Below, in pieces: positions 52,143 through 60,068 of a stretch of 64,000 nt of DNA. The first letter of the stretch is position 1. Each line of letters starts with the position of its first letter. The position numbers were made by a program, and so were the translations under genes. The DNA is from Sphingopyxis sp. TUF1 (GTDB lineage Bacteria; Pseudomonadota; Alphaproteobacteria; Sphingomonadales; Sphingomonadaceae). The notes beneath the pieces were generated by a model. That model was given only the letters and a program-made list of their open reading frames with translations. It searched no databases and was not told where the DNA came from. Location: assembly GCF_036687315.1 (NCBI RefSeq), contig NZ_CP144683.1, forward strand, positions 1,302,001-1,366,000. The letters are read 5' to 3'.

Positions 52143-53675
52143 ATGCAGAATGCAATTCGCTCCGAAATAAAGCGCGTTTCTGATCGTGTTTTTGCTCGGA
52201 AGAAATCTAGGCTAAATACAGAAGAAGACTATAGAGAACGCTTTGAAAAGCGCACCGGCATTGAGGCTGGCCTGCCTCCAGACAGCGGCCTTGGACCTGT
52301 CAATCGGCATTTTGACCCAAAATACTGCAAGAGAAATGCAAATTTCTTAGCAAAGACGATATGGCATAAGGTAATTTCGGGGCAATACGCACCACAGCCC
52401 GCCCTAAATTTTTTCATCGACAAGGAAGATGGAACGAAAAGAAGCCTGATGGCATTTTCGATTCCGGATACGGCACTAGCCAACATACTTATGAGAAGAC
52501 TAAGAGAGAGGAATATTAAAAGATTCTCTCCCCACTCATTCGCATACCATCCTGATAAGAATATATTTGATGCAATACTAGATCTTAGATCATTTATCAT
52601 GGATACAGATAAGATATATTCTGTCCAGATAGATTTTAAGAATTATTTTGATTCCATTCCCAGCACATATCTATTGAGACTTTTGGATAATCCAGAATTA
52701 TTCTCGCTTACCCCTTCAGAGAAGAAAGTTCTCAGGGAGTTTATTTTTCATAAGTATGCTCAGCGAGGCGCCTACGAGAAAGGCGAATTTCTCTCGCGAT
52801 GGAGGGGGACGCCTCAAGGCTCATCCATCTCTCTCATTTTAGCAAATCTTGCAAATCACTCACTCGACACAGCGCTCGAAAAGCTTCCGGGAAAGTTCGT
52901 GCGATTTGCAGATGATGTCACCGCTTTGTGCGAGTCATATGAAGACGCGATAAAAATCGAACGATGCTTCTTTGAACATTGCCATCGCACTGGCATTGAA
53001 ATGAACAGAAAAAAATCTCCCGGGATAGCTGTTCTAGCTAACAAAGAAGCAGAGATTAGGACTGTAGATCATATAGACTATCTCGGATACAGATTCACTG
53101 AAAATGGCCTCATTCTTTCTGACAAAACCGTATTAAGAATAAAAGCAAAGATATCGAAAATGGTATCCGTGTATTTAACGCACTACATTTCCAATGCCGG
53201 ATTTAATCACTATCGCGTTGGGGTCGCTGGTCGTTACGATTGGGATCTACTCGGACTGATATCAGAAATTAGAAACTACTTATACGGCGGGCTATATGAA
53301 GGCGAAATCGGCGCCATGATGAAAAGCGGCAAAAAACTTAGAAAAATGAAAGGCTTGATGAGCTTTTACGCTCTTCTTGACGATAAAGAGCGACTGAAGC
53401 ATCTCGATGGATGGCTTGCGGGAGTCATCGAGAGGGCCATGCGAAAGCGCAACGCGATTCTAAATGATAAATATAATTTGGCTGGTCTCACACCGAGCTC
53501 AGAAAGCCTGATACGAGGGGATTGGCTCAATCTTGATGCTTGGAAAGGCGATCAAAAGCCCGAGGTGAGGTTGCCGAGCTTTGTGCGAGGCTGGCGCGCA
53601 GCTCGGAAATACTATTTGACCTTTGGCCTTAAAGACGTTGAGCCACCGAAGTATGGATACCAATACAAAGGTTGA
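52143..53675 (+). CDS. reverse transcriptase of an uncharacterised, defence-like group
   Basis: 510 residues from the ATG at 52143 (a GTG at 52104 adds 13). Palm motifs: YSVQIDFKNYFDSIP (D164, D170), RGTPQGSSISLILANLAN (QG at 225-226), KFVRFADDVT (FADD, 255-258, instead of YADD), GIEMNRKKSPGI and DYLGYRF. The QGSSIS-L form (no SP), the lack of maturase X, D/En or integrase parts, and a ~170-residue C-terminal helical domain (YGGLYEGEIG, LMSFYALLDDKERLKHLDGW) argue against a group II intron or DGR enzyme. It stands alone, AT-rich among GC-rich genes, with a structured leader. It is probably a DRT/UG- or retron-type defence RT; the subgroup is not determined. Confidence 0.85.
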   Translation: MQNAIRSEIKRVSDRVFARKKSRLNTEEDYRERFEKRTGIEAGLPPDSGLGPVNRHFDPKYCKRNANFLAKTIWHKVISGQYAPQPALNFFIDKEDGTKRSLMAFSIPDTALANILMRRLRERNIKRFSPHSFAYHPDKNIFDAILDLRSFIMDTDKIYSVQIDFKNYFDSIPSTYLLRLLDNPELFSLTPSEKKVLREFIFHKYAQRGAYEKGEFLSRWRGTPQGSSISLILANLANHSLDTALEKLPGKFVRFADDVTALCESYEDAIKIERCFFEHCHRTGIEMNRKKSPGIAVLANKEAEIRTVDHIDYLGYRFTENGLILSDKTVLRIKAKISKMVSVYLTHYISNAGFNHYRVGVAGRYDWDLLGLISEIRNYLYGGLYEGEIGAMMKSGKKLRKMKGLMSFYALLDDKERLKHLDGWLAGVIERAMRKRNAILNDKYNLAGLTPSSESLIRGDWLNLDAWKGDQKPEVRLPSFVRGWRAARKYYLTFGLKDVEPPKYGYQYKG

Positions 53676-53722
53676 GTTTGAACTTAGGCAACACATACCA
53701 ACACGACGCTACACTCCCACCC

Positions 53723-54235
53723 ATGCGCGCCCGGAACCCCCTCTACGTCATGGCCAAGCCGCCGCCGGAGGTACAGGCGGCGATCGTCGCGCTGCCGCGC
53801 AACGATCCCGGGCGCGGCCCGGACCTTCTCCACGTCACGCTCATCTCGCTCTACGACCTGCACTATGCGCCGCCCGAGTGGCTGCCCGCGACCATCGCCG
53901 CGCTGGACAGCTTCGCCGCGGCGCCCTTTCCGCTCCGCTTCGACCGGATCGAGAACCGCAAGGCGGTGACGCTGCGCACGCGCGATCCGCTGGCCGAGGC
54001 GCGGGCGTTCCAGAAGGCGCTGGTGAACCACCTGCTGCGCGAGAAAGCGCCGATCATGGACGGCACCACCCCCGAACCGCACATCACGATCAACTATCGC
54101 GGCGACCGGCTGGGTTCCCAGAAAATCCCGCCGATCGGCTGGACGGTCGATGAAATCATCCTGACCGAAAGCATCGTCGGCAAGACCACCCATGTCGAGC
54201 ACGGCCGCTGGCCGCTGCGCGGGGTTGCAGGCTGA
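53723..54235 (+). CDS. 2H phosphoesterase (2'-5' RNA ligase family)
   Basis: 170 residues from the ATG at 53723. Two H-x-T/I-x motifs, LLHVTLISLYD (~40) and EPHITINYRGD (~120), give the twin histidines of 2H phosphoesterases such as ThpR/LigT. They act on 2',3'- or 2',5'-phosphodiesters in RNA or cyclic nucleotides. It follows the reverse transcriptase by 47 bases on the same strand, but has host-like GC, so it is more likely a resident gene next to the island. A second member of the same superfamily is at 59475. Confidence 0.82.
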   Translation: MRARNPLYVMAKPPPEVQAAIVALPRNDPGRGPDLLHVTLISLYDLHYAPPEWLPATIAALDSFAAAPFPLRFDRIENRKAVTLRTRDPLAEARAFQKALVNHLLREKAPIMDGTTPEPHITINYRGDRLGSQKIPPIGWTVDEIILTESIVGKTTHVEHGRWPLRGVAG

Positions 54236-54270
54236 TCGATGGCGGACGCGGAAGGGCTCTTCCTTCTTTC

Positions 54271-54345
54271 GTCACCCCGGATTTGATCCGGGGTCCAGCT
54301 TTTCACCGTCGCTGAGCGGGACCCCGGATCAAGTCCGGGGTGACG
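54271..54345. repeat. BIME-like paired palindrome, GTCACCCCGGATTTGATCCG family
   Basis: GTCACCCCGGATTTGATCCGG and the inverted CCGGATCAAGTCCGGGGTGAC, ~35 bases apart. The right arm overlaps the end of the DUF2726 gene. Confidence 0.86.
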
Positions 54346-54985
54346 ATGAGGAATGGGGTCGCCCCACCAGCTTGCGCACCATCGCCCGCACCTCGGCGGG
54401 CGTGTCGCCGCTGACCACCTCGACATAGCCGATGCCCGCACGGCGCAGCGCCTCGCGTTTCACCGCATCGCGCGCGGCGCTATTGTCGCTCAAATGATGA
54501 CCCTTGCCCTGCATCTCGACCGCGTGGAGCGGGCGGCAATCGGCGTCGACGATCAGCAAATCGACGCGCTTCGAATTGACTGCAAAGAAGGCCGCCTCGT
54601 CCGGGCTCGCCAAAATCTCGCCCAGCGACACTTGTCCCATCGCGCGCCAGCCGGGGCTTTCGTCGGCCAGTGCCTTGTCGAGCACCGAGAGCAAGCGCCG
54701 CTCGCCCGCGTTGAGCAAGGGCCGCGCGGTAAACGGCGCTGCCATCACGACACGAAGCTGCTCGGCGGCGGTCGCGATCGGGTCGAGCGGTTTCGATGGC
54801 TGCACCGCCTTCGCCTTGCCGTCCCACGCGCGCTTTCCGCCGCGCCTTTGCCACCGCTCGCGTCGCTCGGCGCGTTTCCACCCCTCGACGATCCGCTCGA
54901 CGCCCATGCCGATCACCGCGCCGACCGCAAGGACGAGCGCCAGCAACAGCGGTTTGTCGATCAGGGCCACGATCTCACTCGGCAT
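54329..54985 (-). CDS. DUF2726 domain protein with membrane anchor
   Basis: 218 residues from the ATG at 54985; an ATG at 54997 is possible. One membrane span (LIDKPLLLALVLAVGAVIGM) and a basic linker (RRERWQRRGGKRAWDGKAKA) precede a C-terminal DUF2726 domain: LLNAGERRLLSVLDKAL, VSLGEILASP, FDLLIV-like RVDLLIVDADCRPLHAVEMQGKGH and RDAVKREALRRAGIGYVEV. The fold is related to PD-(D/E)XK nucleases. The last residues (PHSSSSPRT) come from the adjoining repeat. Role is unknown. Confidence 0.78.
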   Translation of the reverse strand: MPSEIVALIDKPLLLALVLAVGAVIGMGVERIVEGWKRAERRERWQRRGGKRAWDGKAKAVQPSKPLDPIATAAEQLRVVMAAPFTARPLLNAGERRLLSVLDKALADESPGWRAMGQVSLGEILASPDEAAFFAVNSKRVDLLIVDADCRPLHAVEMQGKGHHLSDNSAARDAVKREALRRAGIGYVEVVSGDTPAEVRAMVRKLVGRPHSSSSPRT

Positions 54986-55095
54986 GGCGCGCGGCATAGC
55001 GTGACGCTGGTTACCAAGGGGTAAGCCCTCCCCCCACCGTCCACCCCCGCAAAAACCCCTTTCCTACATCGCATCGCCATGCTTCATCCTGTTCG

Positions 55096-55752
55096 ATGAC
55101 CCAGCCCAAACCCCATGCTCGCCCCGCGCGGCCGCGTGGTCCGGCATTGCAAGGCCCGGCGCCGCAAAGCCTGACCGCCGCGCTGTCCTCCTTCACCCCC
55201 GCGCAGCTTCAGCGCCAGCGCAGCAGCGGCTGGACCCCCGACCGCCAGCGCAAATTCATCGAGGCGCTCGCCGCATCGGCCTGCGTGACCGAGGCGGCGG
55301 CGAGCGTCGGGCTGTCGGCGACATCGGCCTATAACCTCCGCCGCCGCCCCGATGCCCATGTGTTCCGCCATGCGTGGGATACCGCGATCGATTGCGGGAT
55401 GCGGCGGCTGGTCGATGCCGCGCTGGCGCGCGCGGTCCACGGCGTGCCCGTCCCCATATTCTACAAGGGCGAACAGGTGGGCGAGCGGCGCGAATATCCC
55501 GAACGGCTCGCGATGTTCCTGATGCGCGCGCACGACCCCCATCGCTTTTGCGCCGCAGGTGCGGGCGACGCGGGCCGCAGCGCCGCGCCCGCCCATGGCG
55601 ACCCCGCCGAAGCCCGGCTGGCCGATGCGCTCGCACGGATCGGCGCGCCCGCCGACGACCCGCCGACCCCCGCCCCGCTGCGCCTGCCCGGCCCGACTGC
55701 CGATGACGGCGATGGCGATGGCGATGGCGACGGCGCGCGGCCAAGTGACTGA
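55096..55752 (+). CDS. HTH protein resembling phage terminase small subunits
   Basis: 218 residues. A proline/arginine-rich start is followed by a helix-turn-helix region (RKFIEALAASACVTEAAASV, GLSATSAYNLRRRPDAHVFR) and HAWDTAIDCGMRRLVDAAL, which recalls DNA-packaging terminase small subunits. YKGEQVGERREYPERLAMFL then leads to a low-complexity tail ending in (DG)5, encoded by GATGGC tandem repeats at 55708-55736. No large terminase or other phage gene is near. It may be a domesticated DNA-binding protein. Sphingomonads often carry such orphans. Confidence 0.6.
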   Translation: MTQPKPHARPARPRGPALQGPAPQSLTAALSSFTPAQLQRQRSSGWTPDRQRKFIEALAASACVTEAAASVGLSATSAYNLRRRPDAHVFRHAWDTAIDCGMRRLVDAALARAVHGVPVPIFYKGEQVGERREYPERLAMFLMRAHDPHRFCAAGAGDAGRSAAPAHGDPAEARLADALARIGAPADDPPTPAPLRLPGPTADDGDGDGDGDGARPSD

Positions 55753-55806
55753 TTTCATGGGTTCGGGGGTGACAAGTTTGACAAGTTAAGGCACAGCAAG
55801 ACGGAA

Positions 55807-56232
55807 ATGACTGACACCGCCCCCACCGGCCCCGATGCGGGCGCAACCTTTTATCACGGCACGCGCGCCGACCTCGCCGTCGGCGACCTGCTCGCCGCGG
55901 GCTGGACCAGCAATTACGACACCGAAAAGCCGCTGTCGTGGATCTATTTCTCCGCCGCGCTCGAGTCGGCGATCTGGGGCTGCGAACTCGCCGCGGGTGA
56001 CGGGCGCGAACGCATCTATATCGTCGAGCCCACCGGCGACTGGTTCGACGACCCCAACCTCACCGACAAGAAATTCCCCGGCAACCCGACGCGCAGCTAT
56101 CGCAGCCGATCGCCGCTGCGCATCGTCGGCGAAGTCGAAAGCTGGACCTCGCACCCGCCCGAGGTGCTGCAGGCGACGAAGGACGCACTTGCGAAGTTGA
56201 AGGCGGAGGGAAGGGACGTCATCATCGACTAA
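55807..56232 (+). CDS. arr: NAD+--rifampin ADP-ribosyltransferase (Arr)
   Basis: 141 residues, the usual Arr length. The family blocks are present: FYHGTRADLAVGDLLAAGW (the His-Tyr NAD+ site), KPLSWIYFSAALESAIWGCE, ERIYIVEPTGDWFDDPNLTD, and KKFPGNPTRSYRSRSPLRIV with the conserved Asp/Arg residues near the end. Arr inactivates rifamycins by ADP-ribosylating the C23 hydroxyl. Chromosomal copies are common in environmental bacteria. There is no integron or transposon around it, so it is probably an intrinsic gene. Confidence 0.9.
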   Translation: MTDTAPTGPDAGATFYHGTRADLAVGDLLAAGWTSNYDTEKPLSWIYFSAALESAIWGCELAAGDGRERIYIVEPTGDWFDDPNLTDKKFPGNPTRSYRSRSPLRIVGEVESWTSHPPEVLQATKDALAKLKAEGRDVIID

Positions 56233-56237
56233 ACCAA

Positions 56238-56372
56238 TCCTCCCTGTCGCGAAGCGATGGGGAGGGGGACCGCCGCCGCAGGCGGTGGTGGAGGGGCAGC
56301 GACGGTAGCGCCAAGGCCCCTCCGTCAGCGCTTCGCGCTGCCACCTCCCCATGGCTTCGCCACAGGGAGGAT
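56238..56372. repeat. BIME-like paired palindrome, CCTCCCTGTGGC family
   Basis: CCTCCCTGTCGCGAAGCGAT at the left and CCATGGCTTCGCCACAGGGAGG at the right form inverted arms, with CGTCAGCGCTTCGCGCTGCC inside. Copy of 34924-35062, in the opposite orientation. Confidence 0.88.
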
Positions 56373-56400
56373 CGCGTTAAACCCACGAAGGAGAACCCCC

Positions 56401-56850
56401 ATGCCATCCCCCATCCGCACCCTCACCCTCGCCGCGCTGGTCGCGCTCGCGCCCACGGCCGCCGCTACCGCCGCCGCCGCGGAGACCGCGCCGACCACCC
56501 AGCCCGCACCCCTCCAGCAACTGCGCATCTATGAAATCCCGCGCGCCAACGAAGGCGTGTTCCACGACCGTTTTCGCGATCATACGCTGCGCATCATGGC
56601 GCGCCATGGCTTTGCCGTCCGCTCGATCTGGCGGAGCGAGCATGAGGGCAAGGTCGAGTTCGTCTATCTGCTCGACTGGCCCGACGCCGCGACGATGAAG
56701 GCCGCCTGGGCCGCCTTCATGGCCGACGCCGAGTGGACGGCGATCAAGCGCGAAACCGGCGCGCGCCACGGCCGCTTCGTCGATTCCATTTCGGAACGCA
56801 CGCTCGACCCCCTGCCCTGGTCGCCCGACCGCGCGGCGGCGGGGAGCTGA
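56401..56850 (+). CDS. secreted NIPSNAP family protein
   Basis: 149 residues from the ATG at 56401 (AAGGAGAACCCCC upstream). Signal peptide MPSPIRTLTLAALVALAPTA, cleavage near ATAAAAET, then one NIPSNAP (PF07978) domain: LRIYEIPRANEGVFHDRFRD, HTLRIMARHGFAVRSIWRSE, VEFVYLLDWPDAATMKAAWA and FMADAEWTAIKRET. The fold is a dimeric alpha-beta barrel related to ABM monooxygenases. The function is unknown. Confidence 0.85.
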   Translation: MPSPIRTLTLAALVALAPTAAATAAAAETAPTTQPAPLQQLRIYEIPRANEGVFHDRFRDHTLRIMARHGFAVRSIWRSEHEGKVEFVYLLDWPDAATMKAAWAAFMADAEWTAIKRETGARHGRFVDSISERTLDPLPWSPDRAAAGS

Positions 56851-56991
56851 AGCGGTGAGGCGCGTCGGCGCGGCGGACCATAGAAGGGACGGCGGAACCC
56901 TTGCGCTCTCTCGGGGGTCTATTCCGGCAGAGGGGCAATAAAGCCTGCCTTGCCCACCTGGCCCGGCACGCGACCTTATGGAGTGATGCCG

Positions 56992-57441
56992 ATGAACAAG
57001 TTGATGACCCTGCCCCTTGCCGCCGCGACCGCGATGCTCGGCGCCTGCGCCTCGACGGGCGGTTATGGCTATGACGATGGCGGCTATGGCTATTACGACC
57101 GCAATTATTACGACCAATATGGCCGGTATGATTATGATCGCCCCGATCCGCGCTACGGCGGCTATTATGCCGATCAATATTATCGCGAGGATCGCCGCTA
57201 TCGCGAACGCCGCCTGTCGAACAATGACCGCATCTATCGCGGCCGCGACGGCCAATATTATTGCCGCCGCAACGACGGATCGACCGGGCTGATCGTCGGC
57301 GGCGTCGTCGGCGGCATTGCGGGCAACGTCATCGCGCCGGGCGATTCGAAAACGCTCGGCACCGTGCTCGGCGCGGTCGGCGGCGCGGTCGCCGGACGCG
57401 CGATCGAACGCAGCGGCAACGACGACGTGCGCTGCCGCTAA
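56992..57441 (+). CDS. glycine-zipper lipoprotein with a Tyr-rich segment
   Basis: 149 residues from the ATG at 56992 (GGAG 9 bases before). Lipobox AMLGAC (Cys ~17). A tyrosine/aspartate/glycine-rich stretch (YGYDDGGYGYYDRNYYDQYG, ~23-60) follows, then a basic RRYRERRLSNNDRIYRG and YYCRRNDGSTG. The C-terminus is a glycine-zipper 2TM domain (GLIVGGVVGGIAGNVIAPGD, LGTVLGAVGGAVAGRAIE). Such 17-kDa-antigen-like lipoproteins reside in the outer membrane. The Tyr-rich part is unusual. Confidence 0.8.
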   Translation: MNKLMTLPLAAATAMLGACASTGGYGYDDGGYGYYDRNYYDQYGRYDYDRPDPRYGGYYADQYYREDRRYRERRLSNNDRIYRGRDGQYYCRRNDGSTGLIVGGVVGGIAGNVIAPGDSKTLGTVLGAVGGAVAGRAIERSGNDDVRCR

Positions 57442-57481
57442 AAGGGCATTTAGCGCCGCGGAGAGGCTGGTGGGCCGTGCC

Positions 57482-58363
57482 CTATCCGGCGATCTCCGCG
57501 GTCGCGGCGCGCTCGATCGCCGGGCGCCAGTGGCGCGCGACGGGCAGAAGGAAAATCTCCGCCAGCACGCGCTCGATCTCGTCCGCCGTCAGGTATCGCC
57601 GGTCGATGCGCCCGTCGGCGAGCCGCGTCGTCAGCCGGTTGTCGCGCAGGCCGTAGCGCGCCTCGGCGGTCGTGCGCGCAGCGATCAGCTGGTGGCGGAA
57701 ATGCGAATCGGGATGCGCCGACGTGTACCAGTTGCCGACCTCATAATCGATCGCCGGCGGCGGCGCGTCCTCGATGCGGTAGAGCGTCCGCCATTCGCTT
57801 TCGATCAGCGCCGCGACCTGCCATTCGGCGCCGTGCCGGACGATGCGATAGCTTTCGTGGCGCGTCGGCTGCGGCGCCTCGTCGTCCATCGCCAGCGGCT
57901 GCGGCGGCACCGCGGCGCCAAAGCCGACGTCGGTCAGCCAGGCGCGGCCGTCGATCCTGACGCGCACCACCATATGCGAGCGCGGCGTCGGTGGCGCATC
58001 GTCGGGCAGCATCCAGCGCACCCGGCCGATCAGCCCCTCGGCATCGAAACCGATCGCACGCAGCGCGCGCAGGAACAGGCCGTTCTGCTCGAAACAATAA
58101 CCGCCGCGCCGCTGGCCGATCAGCTTGGCCTCGACCGCCGCCGCGCCGATGTCGATCCCGGCGCCGGTCAGCGCATCGATCGCCTCGAATGGAATCGCCG
58201 CGATATGCGCCGCCTGCAAGCCCGCGAGCACATCGAGCGTCGGCGCGAGCGCACCGCGATAGCCGATCCGCGCAAGATAGCGCGGCAGGAAGGTGGCGGG
58301 CGCCGCTTCATTCTCGGTTTGGCCGGAATCGGACACGGCGGCGGCGGGGGGTTGGTGCAGCAT
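57482..58363 (-). CDS. nat: arylamine N-acetyltransferase
   Basis: 293 residues. The NAT triad is visible: RRGGYCFEQNGLFL (Cys90), PRSHMVVRVRI (His130), and AWLTDVGFGAAVPPQPL (Asp145). Domain order and length match bacterial NATs (~280). It transfers acetyl from acetyl-CoA to arylamines and hydrazines such as isoniazid. The physiological substrate is unknown. The gene is convergent with the lipoprotein gene and 40 bases from it. Confidence 0.92.
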   Translation of the reverse strand: MLHQPPAAAVSDSGQTENEAAPATFLPRYLARIGYRGALAPTLDVLAGLQAAHIAAIPFEAIDALTGAGIDIGAAAVEAKLIGQRRGGYCFEQNGLFLRALRAIGFDAEGLIGRVRWMLPDDAPPTPRSHMVVRVRIDGRAWLTDVGFGAAVPPQPLAMDDEAPQPTRHESYRIVRHGAEWQVAALIESEWRTLYRIEDAPPPAIDYEVGNWYTSAHPDSHFRHQLIAARTTAEARYGLRDNRLTTRLADGRIDRRYLTADEIERVLAEIFLLPVARHWRPAIERAATAEIAG

Positions 58364-58529
58364 GTCGGGGGCTCCATTGCGAATCGATGCCCCGGTTTAT
58401 GAAAGCTCAACGGCGGTTGAGGTCAAATAAAAAGCGACCGACATTGGTCCTCGGATGGTTTTCGACCTTAGGCCAATGGCTTGGCAACATCAGCGCCCAA
58501 TGTTAAAAGGAAAGCAAAGGGTGGAGTGA

Positions 58530-59408
58530 ATGATGGCGGTATCACTACTCATCGCGGCGCTCTTGGCGGCTCAACCGGCAACGACTGCTGAAGAAAAAAC
58601 CGACATAATCGTCACTGGCGAACGTACCCGCGAACAGCGGAGCAAGAGCTTTGTCGATGCTATCGCGCGGGCTTCAGCCAAAAGGCAAATTGCCCGGTTC
58701 GAAGATCCACTCTGTCCGACGAGTATCGGCCTGACCGAAGCCGACGCCGCAACGGTCGAACGCCGCCTGCGCCGGGTGGCAGAGGCTGCGGGTGCGCGCA
58801 CCGCCAAACGCGGCTGCCGCACCAATCTCGTGATCCTGATCGTCGATGACCGGGAAAAGGCGATTGCCCACTGGCAAAAAAACCGGCCCGACTTTTTCGA
58901 GGGTCTGACGAAAGCCGAGATCGACGCGCTCCAAAACGGGATCGAGCCTGTCGCGGCATGGCAGATTGTCGCGCTGAAAGGCGCCGACCGGCGTCCGGTG
59001 GGCCGAACGCAGGAAGGGGTGATCGATTATACGGTCCATAATCAGGTCGTTCCGACCCGCATCGGCACCACGATCCAGTTCGAATTCTACGGCGCTTTCC
59101 TACTCGTCGAAGCGTCGGCTCTCAAAGACATGACTTTGATGCAGCTCGCCGATTATGCCGCCATGCGGACCCTCGCCAGAACCGATGCCGCATCGGCGAG
59201 CGGCCAGTCGGCTCCGACCATCCTGTCGCTTTTCGATGCCGGCGGCCCGGCCGCCGCACCGCCGAGCGTGACCCACTGGGATCTTGGCTTCCTGACCGCG
59301 CTCTACCGGATCGATCCGGCGTTCGACGAGCGCGCGCAGCGCAAGGCGATAGCGCATATCGTAAGCCAGCAGGTAGCCAAAGCGTCCGAGGAAACGACCG
59401 ACGACTGA
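58530..59408 (+). CDS. secreted protein of unknown function with a TonB-plug-like N-terminus
   Basis: 292 residues. A short signal peptide (MMAVSLLIAALLAAQPATTA) precedes EKTDIIVTGERTREQRS, which looks like the TonB-box region of receptors, but no barrel follows. The rest is soluble, with CPTSIGLTEADAATVERRLR, CRTNLVILIVDDREKAIAHW, FEFYGAFLLVEASALKDMTL and ILSLFDAGGPAAAPPSVTHW. Two cysteines (in DPLCPTS and RGCRTN) may pair. The same IVTGER start occurs in several unrelated secreted sphingomonad proteins. The function is not recognised. Confidence 0.65.
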   Translation: MMAVSLLIAALLAAQPATTAEEKTDIIVTGERTREQRSKSFVDAIARASAKRQIARFEDPLCPTSIGLTEADAATVERRLRRVAEAAGARTAKRGCRTNLVILIVDDREKAIAHWQKNRPDFFEGLTKAEIDALQNGIEPVAAWQIVALKGADRRPVGRTQEGVIDYTVHNQVVPTRIGTTIQFEFYGAFLLVEASALKDMTLMQLADYAAMRTLARTDAASASGQSAPTILSLFDAGGPAAAPPSVTHWDLGFLTALYRIDPAFDERAQRKAIAHIVSQQVAKASEETTDD

Positions 59409-59474
59409 CCCGATTCGACTCTTCCCCTAAATCGGAACATAATGAGAACATTGATCCGATTCGGAGGAGCTATC

Positions 59475-60059
59475 ATGGATCCGATGTTCCGCTATTTTCT
59501 GGGCTTTCAGGTGCCCGCCGACCGCGCGGGCTGGCTGGCGCGCCGCTTGCCGCCCGTGGCGGGCGACCTGTTCGCCGGGCTGAAGCCGCAAAATTACCAC
59601 CTCACGCTCTGCACGATCGACGAAACGCGCGCCGCGCATCCCTTTCTGCGGCAAAGGGTCGCGGCGGCGCTGGAAGCAGGGCTACCGGCGGCAACGACGA
59701 TCGGCTTCGGCCGCATTGTCGGCCGCGGCGTCGGCGCCGAACTGGTGACCACGGGCAGCATCGCGGGCATCCGCGCGCTTTACGCGGAACTCGTTGCAAG
59801 GCTCGCCCCGCATGGGATTGCGCCGCTCTACCGCGAATCGGGACTGCGCCCACACATCACGCTCGGTTATGGCGAGCACCCGTTCGAGCCTGTCGCCGTC
59901 ACATGGAACTGGACGCCGCGCGAGCTGGTGCTGATCGAAAGCCATGTCGGCCACAGCCGCCACCGCGTGCTGCAACGCTGGATGCTCGAACCGCCGGCGC
60001 AGGCCGCGTTCGATTTCATGGACGATGCCCTGCCCCCACCGCTGCGCCGCGCCGCTTAA
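59475..60059 (+). CDS. 2H phosphoesterase (2'-5' RNA ligase family, ThpR-like)
   Basis: 194 residues from the ATG at 59475 (GGAGGAGC upstream). NYHLTLCTIDE (~40) and RPHITLGYGEH (~125) are the two HxTx motifs. RYFLGFQVPADRAGWLARRL at the start and RELVLIESHVGHSRHRVL near the end are typical of ThpR/LigT, which forms or breaks 2',5' or 2',3'-cyclic bonds in RNA. It is closer to classic ThpR than the homologue at 53723. Confidence 0.87.
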   Translation: MDPMFRYFLGFQVPADRAGWLARRLPPVAGDLFAGLKPQNYHLTLCTIDETRAAHPFLRQRVAAALEAGLPAATTIGFGRIVGRGVGAELVTTGSIAGIRALYAELVARLAPHGIAPLYRESGLRPHITLGYGEHPFEPVAVTWNWTPRELVLIESHVGHSRHRVLQRWMLEPPAQAAFDFMDDALPPPLRRAA

Positions 60060-60068
60060 ACCTGCAAA

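Noticed and set aside
51903..53691. Group II intron or diversity-generating retroelement
   Set aside because: No domain V/VI-like RNA or maturase X/HNH region was seen, and there is no template/variable repeat pair or target gene. The loop is QGSSISL rather than the DGR SQ form.
55096..55752. Prophage marker (terminase small subunit)
   Set aside because: No large terminase, portal, capsid, integrase or att site nearby, and composition is host-like.
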